Under the pieces are notes generated by a model. That model was not told where the DNA came from. It saw nothing but the letters and a program-made list of their open reading frames with translations, and ran no database searches. The position numbers and the translations under genes are program-made. DNA of 64,000 nt from Aureibaculum luteum (GTDB lineage Bacteria; Bacteroidota; Bacteroidia; Flavobacteriales; Flavobacteriaceae), in the NCBI RefSeq assembly GCF_003449015.1, contig NZ_QRGD01000010.1, forward strand, positions 91,886-155,885. The letters run 5' to 3'. Each line of letters starts with the position of its first letter. The stretch's first letter is position 1. Shown piece by piece: positions 18,245-27,832 of this stretch.

Positions 18245-18553
18245 ATGAAGAAACTAATTTTAATGTTAGCCGTTGTAACGGTTGTAAGTATTGCGTTTAC
18301 ATCTTGTAAAAGTGATAAAAAAGAAGATGTAAAAACGGAAGAAAAAGTTGATGTAGCTTCCAACGAAGTTTACCAATGCCCAATGAATTGTGAAGACGGT
18401 AAAAGCTATACAGAAGCTGGAAGCTGTCCTGTTTGCAATATGGCCTTAAAGTCTAAAACAGTTGACATGGATGGTGACAGCCATAAAGAACATGCTGATG
18501 AGGATGAAGATGATCATAACGACAGTGAAGAAGATGGAGATAAGGAAGCTTAA
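18245..18553 (+). CDS. Metal-binding-domain lipoprotein
   Basis: A 102-residue protein with a lipoprotein signal (FTSCKSDKK, Cys near residue 21). The metal-binding domain has the pattern YQCPMNCEDG...SCPVCNMAL (about residues 40-62), as found at the N-termini of copper-exporting ATPases and in CusB-like proteins. The tail is rich in His, Asp and Glu and could hold further metal ions. It is the last gene of the metal cluster, before a strong terminator. Confidence 0.85.
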   Translation: MKKLILMLAVVTVVSIAFTSCKSDKKEDVKTEEKVDVASNEVYQCPMNCEDGKSYTEAGSCPVCNMALKSKTVDMDGDSHKEHADEDEDDHNDSEEDGDKEA

Positions 18554-18580
18554 AATTTAAGTATAAAGACTAAGTAAACT

Positions 18581-18610
18581 AAAAAACGCCACAAGTTGTG
18601 GCGTTTTTTT
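18581..18610 (+). terminator. Bidirectional terminator
   Basis: AACGCCAC / GTGGCGTT with a 5-nt loop is flanked by A and T runs. It lies between the convergent metal-cluster gene and the carbohydrate-binding-like gene and can serve both. Confidence 0.9.
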
Positions 18611-19565
18611 AGTTTACCATTTTTACCGAATTGATATTTCCATATTCATCATGTTCCTGAACTGGATTATTTGGATCAATTACCCATTTACCGTCCACAA
18701 TATATTTATAATGGTATTTGCCGCCTTTTAGCGTTAATGTGCACTTCCAAACGCCATCATCCTCTTTTTTCATTGACACTTCTTTCTTGTTCCAATCGTT
18801 AAAAGAACCCGTTAAAAAAATATTCGTTGCGTTTTTATAACCTATTAATTCAAATGTAACTTCTTTTTTGATCGTTAAAATAGAATTGAAAGTATGGTGT
18901 TCATTATATTCTTTATGTGCATTTTTAGGATCTTCCATCCAATTTCCATCTACAATAAATTTATATTGATAGGTATCTGGTTTTAATTGTAACGAGATTT
19001 TCCAACCACCTTTTACTTTCTTCATTTTTAAGAGGTTCTTGTTCCATCGGTTAAAAGTGCCTGATACTATTACTTTTTCAGCATTATCATATCCTTCTAA
19101 GAAAAAGTGAACGTTACCTTCCTCTTTAGAAGGAAACGAATGCATTGTCAAATTATAAACCTTATGCCATATATAACTCTTTTCAGATTCTGTAATATTG
19201 TAAAATGATTTATCTGGTTCCGCCCAATATTCATTATTAATTAAATATTTAAATTCCCAAAAATACTTTTCATCAAAATCTGTTATACTTTTTGTTAATT
19301 GATAGGTATAACCTCCTGTTTTTAGCATCTTCCACTCCTCTCTTGACCAATCATTAAATTGACCTGACACCGCTACTTTAAATATATCTAAATTAGAGGC
19401 ATCTACACGTTTTGAAGTATTGTCTTTAGTGAATTTTTCATAATCTCTAACATCAAAATTAAAAATAACACTATCATTTTCAATGCTATATGTTGGCATA
19501 TGTTGCCCTATAACAGTAGCTGAAAAGCACATGAAAATTATGATTAAGTAGTATTTAATGTTCAT
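18609..19565 (-). CDS. Exported protein with three glycogen-binding-like (AMPK-beta/CBM48) domains
   Basis: The start is set at ATG 19563-19565 (MNIKYYLIIIFMC) because this gives a signal peptide and follows the upstream stop by 1 nt; the longer frame would overlap that gene. The 318-residue protein holds three consecutive E-set repeats with the family pattern V(S/T)G-F-(D/N)W and Y-(Y/F)KY(I/L)V(D/N): near residues 55, 165 and 245. Repeats 2 and 3 are the most alike. Such domains bind alpha-glucans or act as structural modules. No catalytic domain is present. Confidence 0.82.
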   Translation of the reverse strand: MNIKYYLIIIFMCFSATVIGQHMPTYSIENDSVIFNFDVRDYEKFTKDNTSKRVDASNLDIFKVAVSGQFNDWSREEWKMLKTGGYTYQLTKSITDFDEKYFWEFKYLINNEYWAEPDKSFYNITESEKSYIWHKVYNLTMHSFPSKEEGNVHFFLEGYDNAEKVIVSGTFNRWNKNLLKMKKVKGGWKISLQLKPDTYQYKFIVDGNWMEDPKNAHKEYNEHHTFNSILTIKKEVTFELIGYKNATNIFLTGSFNDWNKKEVSMKKEDDGVWKCTLTLKGGKYHYKYIVDGKWVIDPNNPVQEHDEYGNINSVKMVN

Positions 19566-19566
19566 T

Positions 19567-20532
19567 TTATTTATAAAAAATAGTCTTAACAAAGTACAAT
19601 TGCTTCTTTTTATAATTTAATATCATTCTACGTGTTACGATAAATTCATACCCCAAAACACCATCTAATTCAGTTCCATAAGCAACATTCATGTTTTTAA
19701 GATTGGTAACAATAGTTTTCATTGGGCCACAATAGATAGTACTTGACAATTTTACTTTATGCAATTTACCTGCCAAAACGTTCTTTTTTCGTTTACCCGC
19801 TCCGACAACAACCATTTGCTTAGGTGTTTTAAAATTTTTCATTACTTTTTTAGAAACTGATTTATCGAGTAAATTCATTTCGGCACCAGTATCTAAACCA
19901 AATCTCAATTTTTGATTATTCACATAAGAATCTAAAACTACGGTATGTTTTCTTAATGAGAAATTAAGGGTATCTGTTATTTTTTCTAAATAAGGTAGTT
20001 TGTCTACTTTATCACCGTCGTAATTAATTTTAGATAAGGTAATCTGTTTTAAATAAAAATCTATAAAAATTTCATAATCTCTAAGTACATCATAACCTAT
20101 AACACCAAAAAGTTGCATTTTTTTTGTTTTCTCAATATGAGATAAATCCAAGATATGAGATTTCACATTATCAATACTAAAATCTTTGACTAGTATTTTT
20201 TTCAACCATTTAATTTTCACCTCATCAATTTCACTGCTAACACCTGAGTGCATTAAGTCCGTCGGTTTGCTATTTGTACCATCAAAATGAACATTATTTA
20301 GTAATAATTTCTCGGCACCTGTATCTATAATAAAATTTCCTTTTCTATTAAATATTTCAGCTTCAATTACTATTAAACGATCATAAAGCTTAAATGGAAT
20401 ACGGACTGTGTTTTCTCCGATATACTCTGCCTTAGGAAATTGCAATGTAGTTGTACCTTTTTCTTTGTCATCAGCAAATAAAATTGTTGAACAACATAAA
20501 AATATACAGATACAAAGTCGAAAAGCTTTCAT
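19567..20532 (-). CDS. Exported retropepsin-like aspartyl protease
   Basis: A 321-residue protein with a signal peptide (to about residue 21). It has two lobes, each with the DTGA catalytic triad: FIIDTGAEKLLL near residue 68 and FGLDTGAEMNLLD near 208. Each is followed by a later hydrophobic GV(I/L)GY motif (FGVIGYDVL near 143, DGVLGYEFI near 295). This duplicated single-chain layout resembles pepsin-like pairing built from two retropepsin units. It is translated just before the carbohydrate-binding-like gene, with a 1-nt gap. Substrate unknown. Confidence 0.85.
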   Translation of the reverse strand: MKAFRLCICIFLCCSTILFADDKEKGTTTLQFPKAEYIGENTVRIPFKLYDRLIVIEAEIFNRKGNFIIDTGAEKLLLNNVHFDGTNSKPTDLMHSGVSSEIDEVKIKWLKKILVKDFSIDNVKSHILDLSHIEKTKKMQLFGVIGYDVLRDYEIFIDFYLKQITLSKINYDGDKVDKLPYLEKITDTLNFSLRKHTVVLDSYVNNQKLRFGLDTGAEMNLLDKSVSKKVMKNFKTPKQMVVVGAGKRKKNVLAGKLHKVKLSSTIYCGPMKTIVTNLKNMNVAYGTELDGVLGYEFIVTRRMILNYKKKQLYFVKTIFYK

Positions 20533-20704
20533 TGGAATATAAATTTACGTAATATAAATAAGACGCCACATTTTATATAATGTTACACTTTAACAAATTT
20601 CTAATTCTTACACATACATCGTAATCTATAGAATTAAGAAATATATACTGATAGTTACATAGTATTCATAAATACTACTCAATTAACATCAATAACGATG
20701 TAAA

Positions 20705-20742
20705 AAAACACCTACAAGAAATGATATCTTGTAGGTGTTTTT
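20705..20742 (-). terminator. Terminator of groES-groEL
   Basis: A 13-bp stem, AACACCTACAAGA / TCTTGTAGGTGTT, has an A run before it and a T run after it. It lies 28 nt past the groEL stop. Confidence 0.92.
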
Positions 20743-20769
20743 AAAATTATTTGTGTACGAGGCTTTCGA

Positions 20770-22449
<1,680 letters not shown>

Positions 22450-22519
22450 TCAAGGGAAATTTACTGGAACTATATATTATTATTAATTATTTATTTTAAT
22501 TGCCGCCACCAATAGGTAG

Positions 22520-22798
22520 TTATAGAATTGCGAAAATATCGCTCTCTCTCATAATTAAGTAATCACCACCATCTAATTTTAATTCTGTACCAGCATATTT
22601 ACCATATAATACAGTATCTCCAACTTTAACTGTGGTAGGTTCATCTTTAGTTCCTTTACCTACGGCTAAAACTTTACCCTGTTGTGGTTTTTCTTTAGCT
22701 GAATCTGGAATATAAAGTCCAGAAGCTGTTTTAGTTTCAGCAGCCATTGGCTCAATTACTACTCTGTCCGCAAGAGGTTTGATTTTTATTTTACTCAT
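22520..22798 (-). CDS. groS: Co-chaperonin GroES
   Basis: A 92-residue lid protein of the GroEL chamber. [10 protein letters not shown] near residue 8, the mobile loop [14 protein letters not shown] near 21-34 and [14 protein letters not shown] near 62 are diagnostic. It lies directly upstream of groEL. I see no CIRCE inverted repeat in its upstream gap, so the mode of heat-shock control is not evident. Confidence 0.97.
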   Translation of the reverse strand: MSKIKIKPLADRVVIEPMAAETKTASGLYIPDSAKEKPQQGKVLAVGKGTKDEPTTVKVGDTVLYGKYAGTELKLDGGDYLIMRESDIFAIL

Positions 22799-22924
22799 TT
22801 CTTTAAAATTTTTTAGTTAATTCAATCGAATGTTACTATGGCTAAAAATATGCCAATTATTAAAATATGACAGATAGTCATTATCCTAATATAATTGTAA
22901 TCTTAAGAGGTAATATGATTAAAC

Positions 22925-22958
22925 AAAAAAATGCCAACGTGACACTTACGTTAGCATT
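22925..22958 (-). terminator. Terminator of the secG run
   Basis: AATGC-C-AACGT pairs with ACGTT-A-GCATT around a 7-nt loop. The minus strand continues into a T run. It separates secG from groES. Confidence 0.85.
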
Positions 22959-22982
22959 TTATATGTTAAAATTAAAAATTTC

Positions 22983-23333
22983 TTAATTTGATGTTGAATC
23001 TTGTAAAGTTGCTGGTTGCTCTACACTTACAGGAGCTGTCTGCTCAATAGGATTTCTATCATTTAAGGTTTCTTCAATTTGCGATTTAGTATCAATTGTA
23101 TTTCTTGGAATAGCAAAGTTTGATAATAAAATCAATGCAAATAAAGCTATGGCCAATGTCCAAGTACTTTTATCTAAAAAGTTAGTTGTGTTTTGAACAC
23201 CACCTAAAGTTTGTGTTCCTTGTCCACCTAATGAAGAAGATAACCCTCCACCTTTAGGATTTTGAACCATAATAATAAGTATTAGTAAGACTGCTACAAT
23301 AACAATCAGAACTAGAAATAGTGTATAAGTCAT
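22983..23333 (-). CDS. secG: Preprotein translocase subunit SecG
   Basis: A 116-residue membrane protein that aids SecYEG cycling. Helix one is near residues 3-22, then the conserved QNPKGGGLSSSLGG near 24-37 and TNFLDKSTW, and helix two near 57-74. The C-terminal tail is Ser/Thr/Pro/Gln-rich. It sits 3 nt after the TPR gene and before the terminator. Confidence 0.95.
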   Translation of the reverse strand: MTYTLFLVLIVIVAVLLILIIMVQNPKGGGLSSSLGGQGTQTLGGVQNTTNFLDKSTWTLAIALFALILLSNFAIPRNTIDTKSQIEETLNDRNPIEQTAPVSVEQPATLQDSTSN

Positions 23334-23336
23334 TTT

Positions 23337-24131
23337 TTATGAATTATTTTTTTGTAAAAATTTTATTGCCTTAATTCGGTCTGCAAAGAAACTACTTTTT
23401 TCTGGATATTTCAAACTTAATATTTTAAAAGCTTGTATCGCATTATCATACTTTTTTTGTTCGAGATATACGCGTGCTAAAGTTTCGGTCATTAAAGTAC
23501 CATCTTCAACAACACTTTCAAATGAAACGTCAATGTTTTCAACGTTTTTGATTGCTTCCATTTTAGGTTTAGTCGCAATAAATTGCTCAATAATATCGAA
23601 TTTCTCTTGATTTATGGAAACTTCTTTTGGTTTTATATCTTCAATAACTTCTTGCCTATCTATGGGTTTTATATTGGTGAGTTGCATCCATTCACCAAAA
23701 GAATGCATTTCTGAAAGGTCAAATACTAGTGGTTTACCGATATTTAATTTTTCTTCTACTTTTTCAATTACTGTCTCTTCTTCAAAAATTGTAGCAATCG
23801 GTTGATCTTGTTCTAATTCTTCAATTATTTCAAAATCAACAACCTCATTCGTTTCTATTTTTTCTTTTTTTTTCTCAATTATATTTGAATTATCTAAGGT
23901 ATCTGCAGTGATAAAATCGAACAACACTGTTCTGTTGGTGGTATATGCTGCCGTTGATTTAAGTGCTGAATTGTATTTAAAACTATGCTGATTCTTTAAG
24001 CCTTTAAGATGGATCATTCTTGCTGCTTGAAAATAAGGATAGTTTTCCAAAATATCTTCTATAGCATTCGTTTGCTCGATGGTTATCGATCTTTTAGTAT
24101 CTAATAATGATGTAAATTCTGAAATGTTCAT
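23337..24131 (-). CDS. Tetratricopeptide-repeat-like cytoplasmic protein
   Basis: A 264-residue protein with no signal peptide. The N-terminal region is helical (YPYFQAARMIHLKGLKNQHS). The middle is long, Glu/Ile/Lys-rich and probably disordered. A C-terminal TPR-like unit is present (LARVYLEQKKYDNAIQAFKILSLKYPEKSSFFADRI, about residues 216-251). It lies between lptE and secG in an order conserved in Bacteroidota, but I know of no assigned function. Confidence 0.8.
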   Translation of the reverse strand: MNISEFTSLLDTKRSITIEQTNAIEDILENYPYFQAARMIHLKGLKNQHSFKYNSALKSTAAYTTNRTVLFDFITADTLDNSNIIEKKKEKIETNEVVDFEIIEELEQDQPIATIFEEETVIEKVEEKLNIGKPLVFDLSEMHSFGEWMQLTNIKPIDRQEVIEDIKPKEVSINQEKFDIIEQFIATKPKMEAIKNVENIDVSFESVVEDGTLMTETLARVYLEQKKYDNAIQAFKILSLKYPEKSSFFADRIKAIKFLQKNNS

Positions 24132-24132
24132 A

Positions 24133-24633
24133 TTACCATTTTGCTACAGAAGCGTTATAAATATCTTGAGTTAATCGTTCAAAAATTTCTTCCAAGGCTG
24201 TTTCTAACACTCCACCTATTAGTTGTGAATTTGCATCAAAATCTGAATAAAAAGAAAATGTCTTTTCAAAATCATCTTCTTCAACTAATTTATTATAAAA
24301 GCGTACTCTTACCGCTATAGTCAATCTATTTTGTGCGGCTGCCTGATCTGCTGTTGCCGTAATAGGAATTACCTTATAATCCGTTATTTCTCCTTCAAAG
24401 TACAAATCGCCACCAGTTGTTGTTAAACTCAAATTTGTTTGACGTGTAAACAAATCACGTAAAGCATCTGTAAATTTTTGACTTAACGTTGGCTCAACAA
24501 GTATTGCATTATTAGGAAAATAATCTATCTGTATTGTTTTTGCATCACCTGTACTACCTCCGGTAAAAGAATATATACCACAACTTTGGGTGGTTAGTAA
24601 TAAAAATGCGTATGCTATAATTATTTTTTTCAT
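24133..24633 (-). CDS. lptE: LptE-like LPS-assembly lipoprotein
   Basis: A 166-residue lipoprotein with signal and lipobox TTQSCGIYSF (Cys near 18). The GIYSFTGGS start of the mature part and the NNA...LSQKFTDALRDLF region fit the Bacteroidota LptE-like family, the plug partner of LptD in placing LPS in the outer membrane. It is in the miaB-activator-lptE-TPR-secG run. Confidence 0.85.
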   Translation of the reverse strand: MKKIIIAYAFLLLTTQSCGIYSFTGGSTGDAKTIQIDYFPNNAILVEPTLSQKFTDALRDLFTRQTNLSLTTTGGDLYFEGEITDYKVIPITATADQAAAQNRLTIAVRVRFYNKLVEEDDFEKTFSFYSDFDANSQLIGGVLETALEEIFERLTQDIYNASVAKW

Positions 24634-24709
24634 TATTTTAATCTATCCTCTAAGAAACTACGGTAAATTTGATAAATACTACATTGATTATAACACCAAC
24701 ACCCCTTTA

Positions 24710-24725
24710 GTCCCCTCAAGGGGAC
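24710..24725. repeat. Small GC-rich hairpin
   Basis: GTCCCCT and AGGGGAC form a perfect 7-bp stem with a 2-nt gap in the 190-nt space before lptE. It looks like a dispersed intergenic repeat, similar in style to the block at 18141-18157. Confidence 0.45.
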
Positions 24726-24823
24726 AATCTTTACGTTCAAACTTTGTATAATTCATTATAATTTGTAAATATAATAATCTCGAAACCAAAATCTAATATC
24801 TCCTATCTAAAATCTGGCATCTA

Positions 24824-26071
24824 CTACAAATCGTACTGCTTTATTTTTCTGTATAATGTTCTTTCTGAAATACCTAACTCTTTGGCTGCTAATTTTCTTT
24901 TATTCTGATTTCTATCTAAAGACTTTTTTATCATTTCATATTCTTTATCCTGTAAAGACAAAGATTCTTCTACCGTTTCCGCATCTTGATAGTTGTCATT
25001 ATATTCACGTGACTCTTCTTGATAATTATCTCTCTTTTGAGGGGATATTATTTCAACTAAATTTTCTTCATCCTCAGGTGAATCTCCATAAATTTTTTGG
25101 ATAAGTCGCTGTGTATTTTCAATATTATCATGATCAACTTTTCCGCCCTGCATCAATTCCATAGTCAACTTTTTTAAGTCCGTAATATCATTACGCATAT
25201 CAAAAAGTACTTTGTATAAAATTTCACGTTCATTGGCAAAATCACTACCCTTAGACCCTCCTTTGATTAAAGCTGGAAAATTTGAACTGTAATCGGGTAA
25301 ATAACTTTTCAATGTTTGAGCTGAAATTTCTCTGCTTTGTTCTATTACTGATATCTGTTCTGTTACATTCCGCAATTGACGAATGTTACCTTTCCAAGAA
25401 TAATCTTTTAAAACAATAATAGCATCATCAGTCAACCGGATGGTGGGCATATTGTATTTTTGAGCAAAATCTGAGGCAAACTTTCTAAATAATAAATGGA
25501 TATCATCTTTTCGTTTTCGTAAGGCAGGTAAATTAATATCTACGGTACTTAATCTATAGTACAAATCTTCACGAAACTTACCTTTTTGAATGCCCTCTAT
25601 CATATTTAGATTAGTAGCAGCAACAATCCTTACATTGGTTTTCATCACCTGTGACGAACCTACTTTTATAAATTCACCATTCTCCAACACACGTAGTAAC
25701 CGAACCTGTGTGGTAAGTGGTAACTCCCCTACCTCATCTAAAAAAATAGTACCTCCATCGGCAACTTCAAAATATCCATTTCTTGATTGTGTTGCACCCG
25801 TAAATGAGCCTTTTTCATGCCCAAACAATTCACTATCAATAGTTCCTTCAGGAATAGCACCACAGTTTACAGCGATGTATTTTGCATGTTTTCTATGGGA
25901 TAACTGATGAATGATTTTAGGTATAAATTCTTTACCCACACCACTCTCACCTGTTACTAAAACAGAAATATCCGTTGGAGCGACACGAATCGCTTTTTCT
26001 AACGCACGATTTAAGTTAATATCGTTTCCAATAATACCAAATCGCTGTTTTATGGTTTGTAAGTTTTCCAT
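24824..26071 (-). CDS. Sigma-54-dependent transcription activator without receiver domain
   Basis: The start chosen is ATG 26069-26071 (MENLQTIKQRFGI), 415 residues. The AAA+ domain begins almost at the N-terminus. Walker A is GESGVGKE near residue 39, the sigma-54 contact loop is GSFTGATQ near 85, and Walker B is GGTIFLDEVGEL near 106. An acidic linker (about 285-370) precedes the C-terminal Fis-type helix-turn-helix (KRKLAAKELGISERTLYRKI). No phospho-acceptor domain precedes the AAA+ part, so activity must be controlled in another way. It is located between miaB and lptE. Confidence 0.92.
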   Translation of the reverse strand: MENLQTIKQRFGIIGNDINLNRALEKAIRVAPTDISVLVTGESGVGKEFIPKIIHQLSHRKHAKYIAVNCGAIPEGTIDSELFGHEKGSFTGATQSRNGYFEVADGGTIFLDEVGELPLTTQVRLLRVLENGEFIKVGSSQVMKTNVRIVAATNLNMIEGIQKGKFREDLYYRLSTVDINLPALRKRKDDIHLLFRKFASDFAQKYNMPTIRLTDDAIIVLKDYSWKGNIRQLRNVTEQISVIEQSREISAQTLKSYLPDYSSNFPALIKGGSKGSDFANEREILYKVLFDMRNDITDLKKLTMELMQGGKVDHDNIENTQRLIQKIYGDSPEDEENLVEIISPQKRDNYQEESREYNDNYQDAETVEESLSLQDKEYEMIKKSLDRNQNKRKLAAKELGISERTLYRKIKQYDL

Positions 26072-26159
26072 TATTTTCAGATACAAGACTTTTACACACA
26101 AGAAACTAGACAATACGCGTCAAATCAAGGAAAAATCTTGAATTATAATTATTAAGCTA

Positions 26160-27614
26160 TCAATTGTTCTCTGAATACCCAACCGCAGTTCCAATTAAGG
26201 TTGCAGAGGTACAAGAATTTATTTTTACATTTACAAAATCGCCCATTTTGTAATGTTCTTTTGGAAAAACTACTATAGTATTTTGTGTGTTTCTACCTTT
26301 CCATTCATTTTCATTCTTTTTCGAAGTACCTTCAATCAACACTTCTTCTACTTTACCTACGTGTTGCTTTGTCCAATAATGCGAATGTTTTAATTGTAAA
26401 GAGATTACTTCTGCCAAACGTCTTTTTTTCACCGCTAGTGGAATGTCATCTTCAAACTTTTTAGCCGCCAGTGTACCTGGTCTTTCGGAATAGGCAAACA
26501 TAAATCCGAAATCGTATTTTACGTATTCTAATAACGATAAAGTATCTTGATGATCTTCTTCTGTCTCACCACAAAATCCAGTAATCATATCTTGCGATAT
26601 TGAACAATCAGGCAATATTCTACGAACATTATCTACCAACTCCATATATTCTTCTCTCGTATGTTGGCGATTCATTCTTTCTAATATTCTAGTACTACCA
26701 GACTGAACAGGTAAGTGAATGTATTTACAAATATTATTATGCTTCGCCATGACATGTAAGACATCTAGATGCATGTCTTGTGGATTAGATGTAGAAAACC
26801 TGAAACGTATTTTAGGAAACTCTGCAGCACATAAATCCAATAATTGAGCAAAATCAACCGCTGTACTTTGAGCAATCTCAGAAGCTTTTGAAAAGTCCTT
26901 TTTCAATCCGCCACCATACCATAAATAGCTATCTACATTCTGACCGAGTAAGGTAACTTCTTTAAAATTCTTTTGATTTAGGTCTCTTATTTCTTCAATA
27001 ATACTTTGCGGATCACGACTACGCTCTCTTCCTCTTGTAAAAGGCACAACGCAGAAAGTACACATATTATCACACCCTCTCGTAATCGATACAAATGCAG
27101 AAACACCATTAGATTGCAACCTAACTGGCGAAACATCACCATAGGTCTCTTCCTTAGACAAAATAACATTTATAGCATCGCGTCCTGCTTCTACCTCTTC
27201 TACTAAATTAGGCAAATCTCTATAAGCATCTGGACCAACCACTAAATCGACAATTTTTTCTTCTTCTAAAAATTTCGATTTTAAACGTTCAGCCATACAA
27301 CCTAACACACCCACTTTCATGGATGGGTTTTTTGTACGCTTAACCGAGTTATAATATTGTAATCTTTTTCTTATGGTTTGCTCTGCGTTATCTCGGATAG
27401 AACAGGTGTTTACCAACACTAAATCTGCTTCTTCTAATTTTTGTGTGGTATTAAATCCTTCCTTAACCAATATAGAAGCTACGATCTCACTGTCGCTCAT
27501 GTTCATTTGACAACCGTAACTTTCTATAAATAACTTTTTGTCATTACCAGTTACCTTTTTGGCAACTAAAGATTGACCTTGTTTATTTTCTTCTATGATT
27601 TTCTCTGTATGCAT
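26160..27614 (-). CDS. miaB: tRNA-2-methylthio-N6-dimethylallyladenosine synthase
   Basis: MiaB is a radical-SAM methylthiotransferase that modifies A37 of tRNAs reading UNN codons. The 484-residue protein has the N-terminal UPF0004 domain with three cluster cysteines (YGCQMNMSD near 34, [12 protein letters not shown] near 69, LGCMAERLK near 105). The radical-SAM motif is [21 protein letters not shown] near 181-201, and the C-terminal TRAM domain is about 412-480. It starts the minus-strand run. Confidence 0.96.
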   Translation of the reverse strand: MHTEKIIEENKQGQSLVAKKVTGNDKKLFIESYGCQMNMSDSEIVASILVKEGFNTTQKLEEADLVLVNTCSIRDNAEQTIRKRLQYYNSVKRTKNPSMKVGVLGCMAERLKSKFLEEEKIVDLVVGPDAYRDLPNLVEEVEAGRDAINVILSKEETYGDVSPVRLQSNGVSAFVSITRGCDNMCTFCVVPFTRGRERSRDPQSIIEEIRDLNQKNFKEVTLLGQNVDSYLWYGGGLKKDFSKASEIAQSTAVDFAQLLDLCAAEFPKIRFRFSTSNPQDMHLDVLHVMAKHNNICKYIHLPVQSGSTRILERMNRQHTREEYMELVDNVRRILPDCSISQDMITGFCGETEEDHQDTLSLLEYVKYDFGFMFAYSERPGTLAAKKFEDDIPLAVKKRRLAEVISLQLKHSHYWTKQHVGKVEEVLIEGTSKKNENEWKGRNTQNTIVVFPKEHYKMGDFVNVKINSCTSATLIGTAVGYSENN

Positions 27615-27748
27615 TATCTAAAAAATGGAATGCAAATATACAACCTATAAGATAAAATTATGCCATTTTGGCAGAAATTTAACACCCCTAAAAAACCATC
27701 AAATAAAGGATAAGTGTATTAAAAAAAATAATATTAAAAAATTCTATA

Positions 27749-27756
27749 TACTTTTG
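27749..27756 (+). promoter_or_regulatory. -7 box of topA
   Basis: TACTTTTG matches TAnnTTTG about 80 nt before the topA start. The -33 region is A-rich without a TTG. Confidence 0.5.
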
Positions 27757-27832
27757 CACTTTCAAAATAGTATTCAATTTATCAATTTTAATCAATATTG
27801 AATCTTGAAAAGTTAACTATCAATCGACGTAT

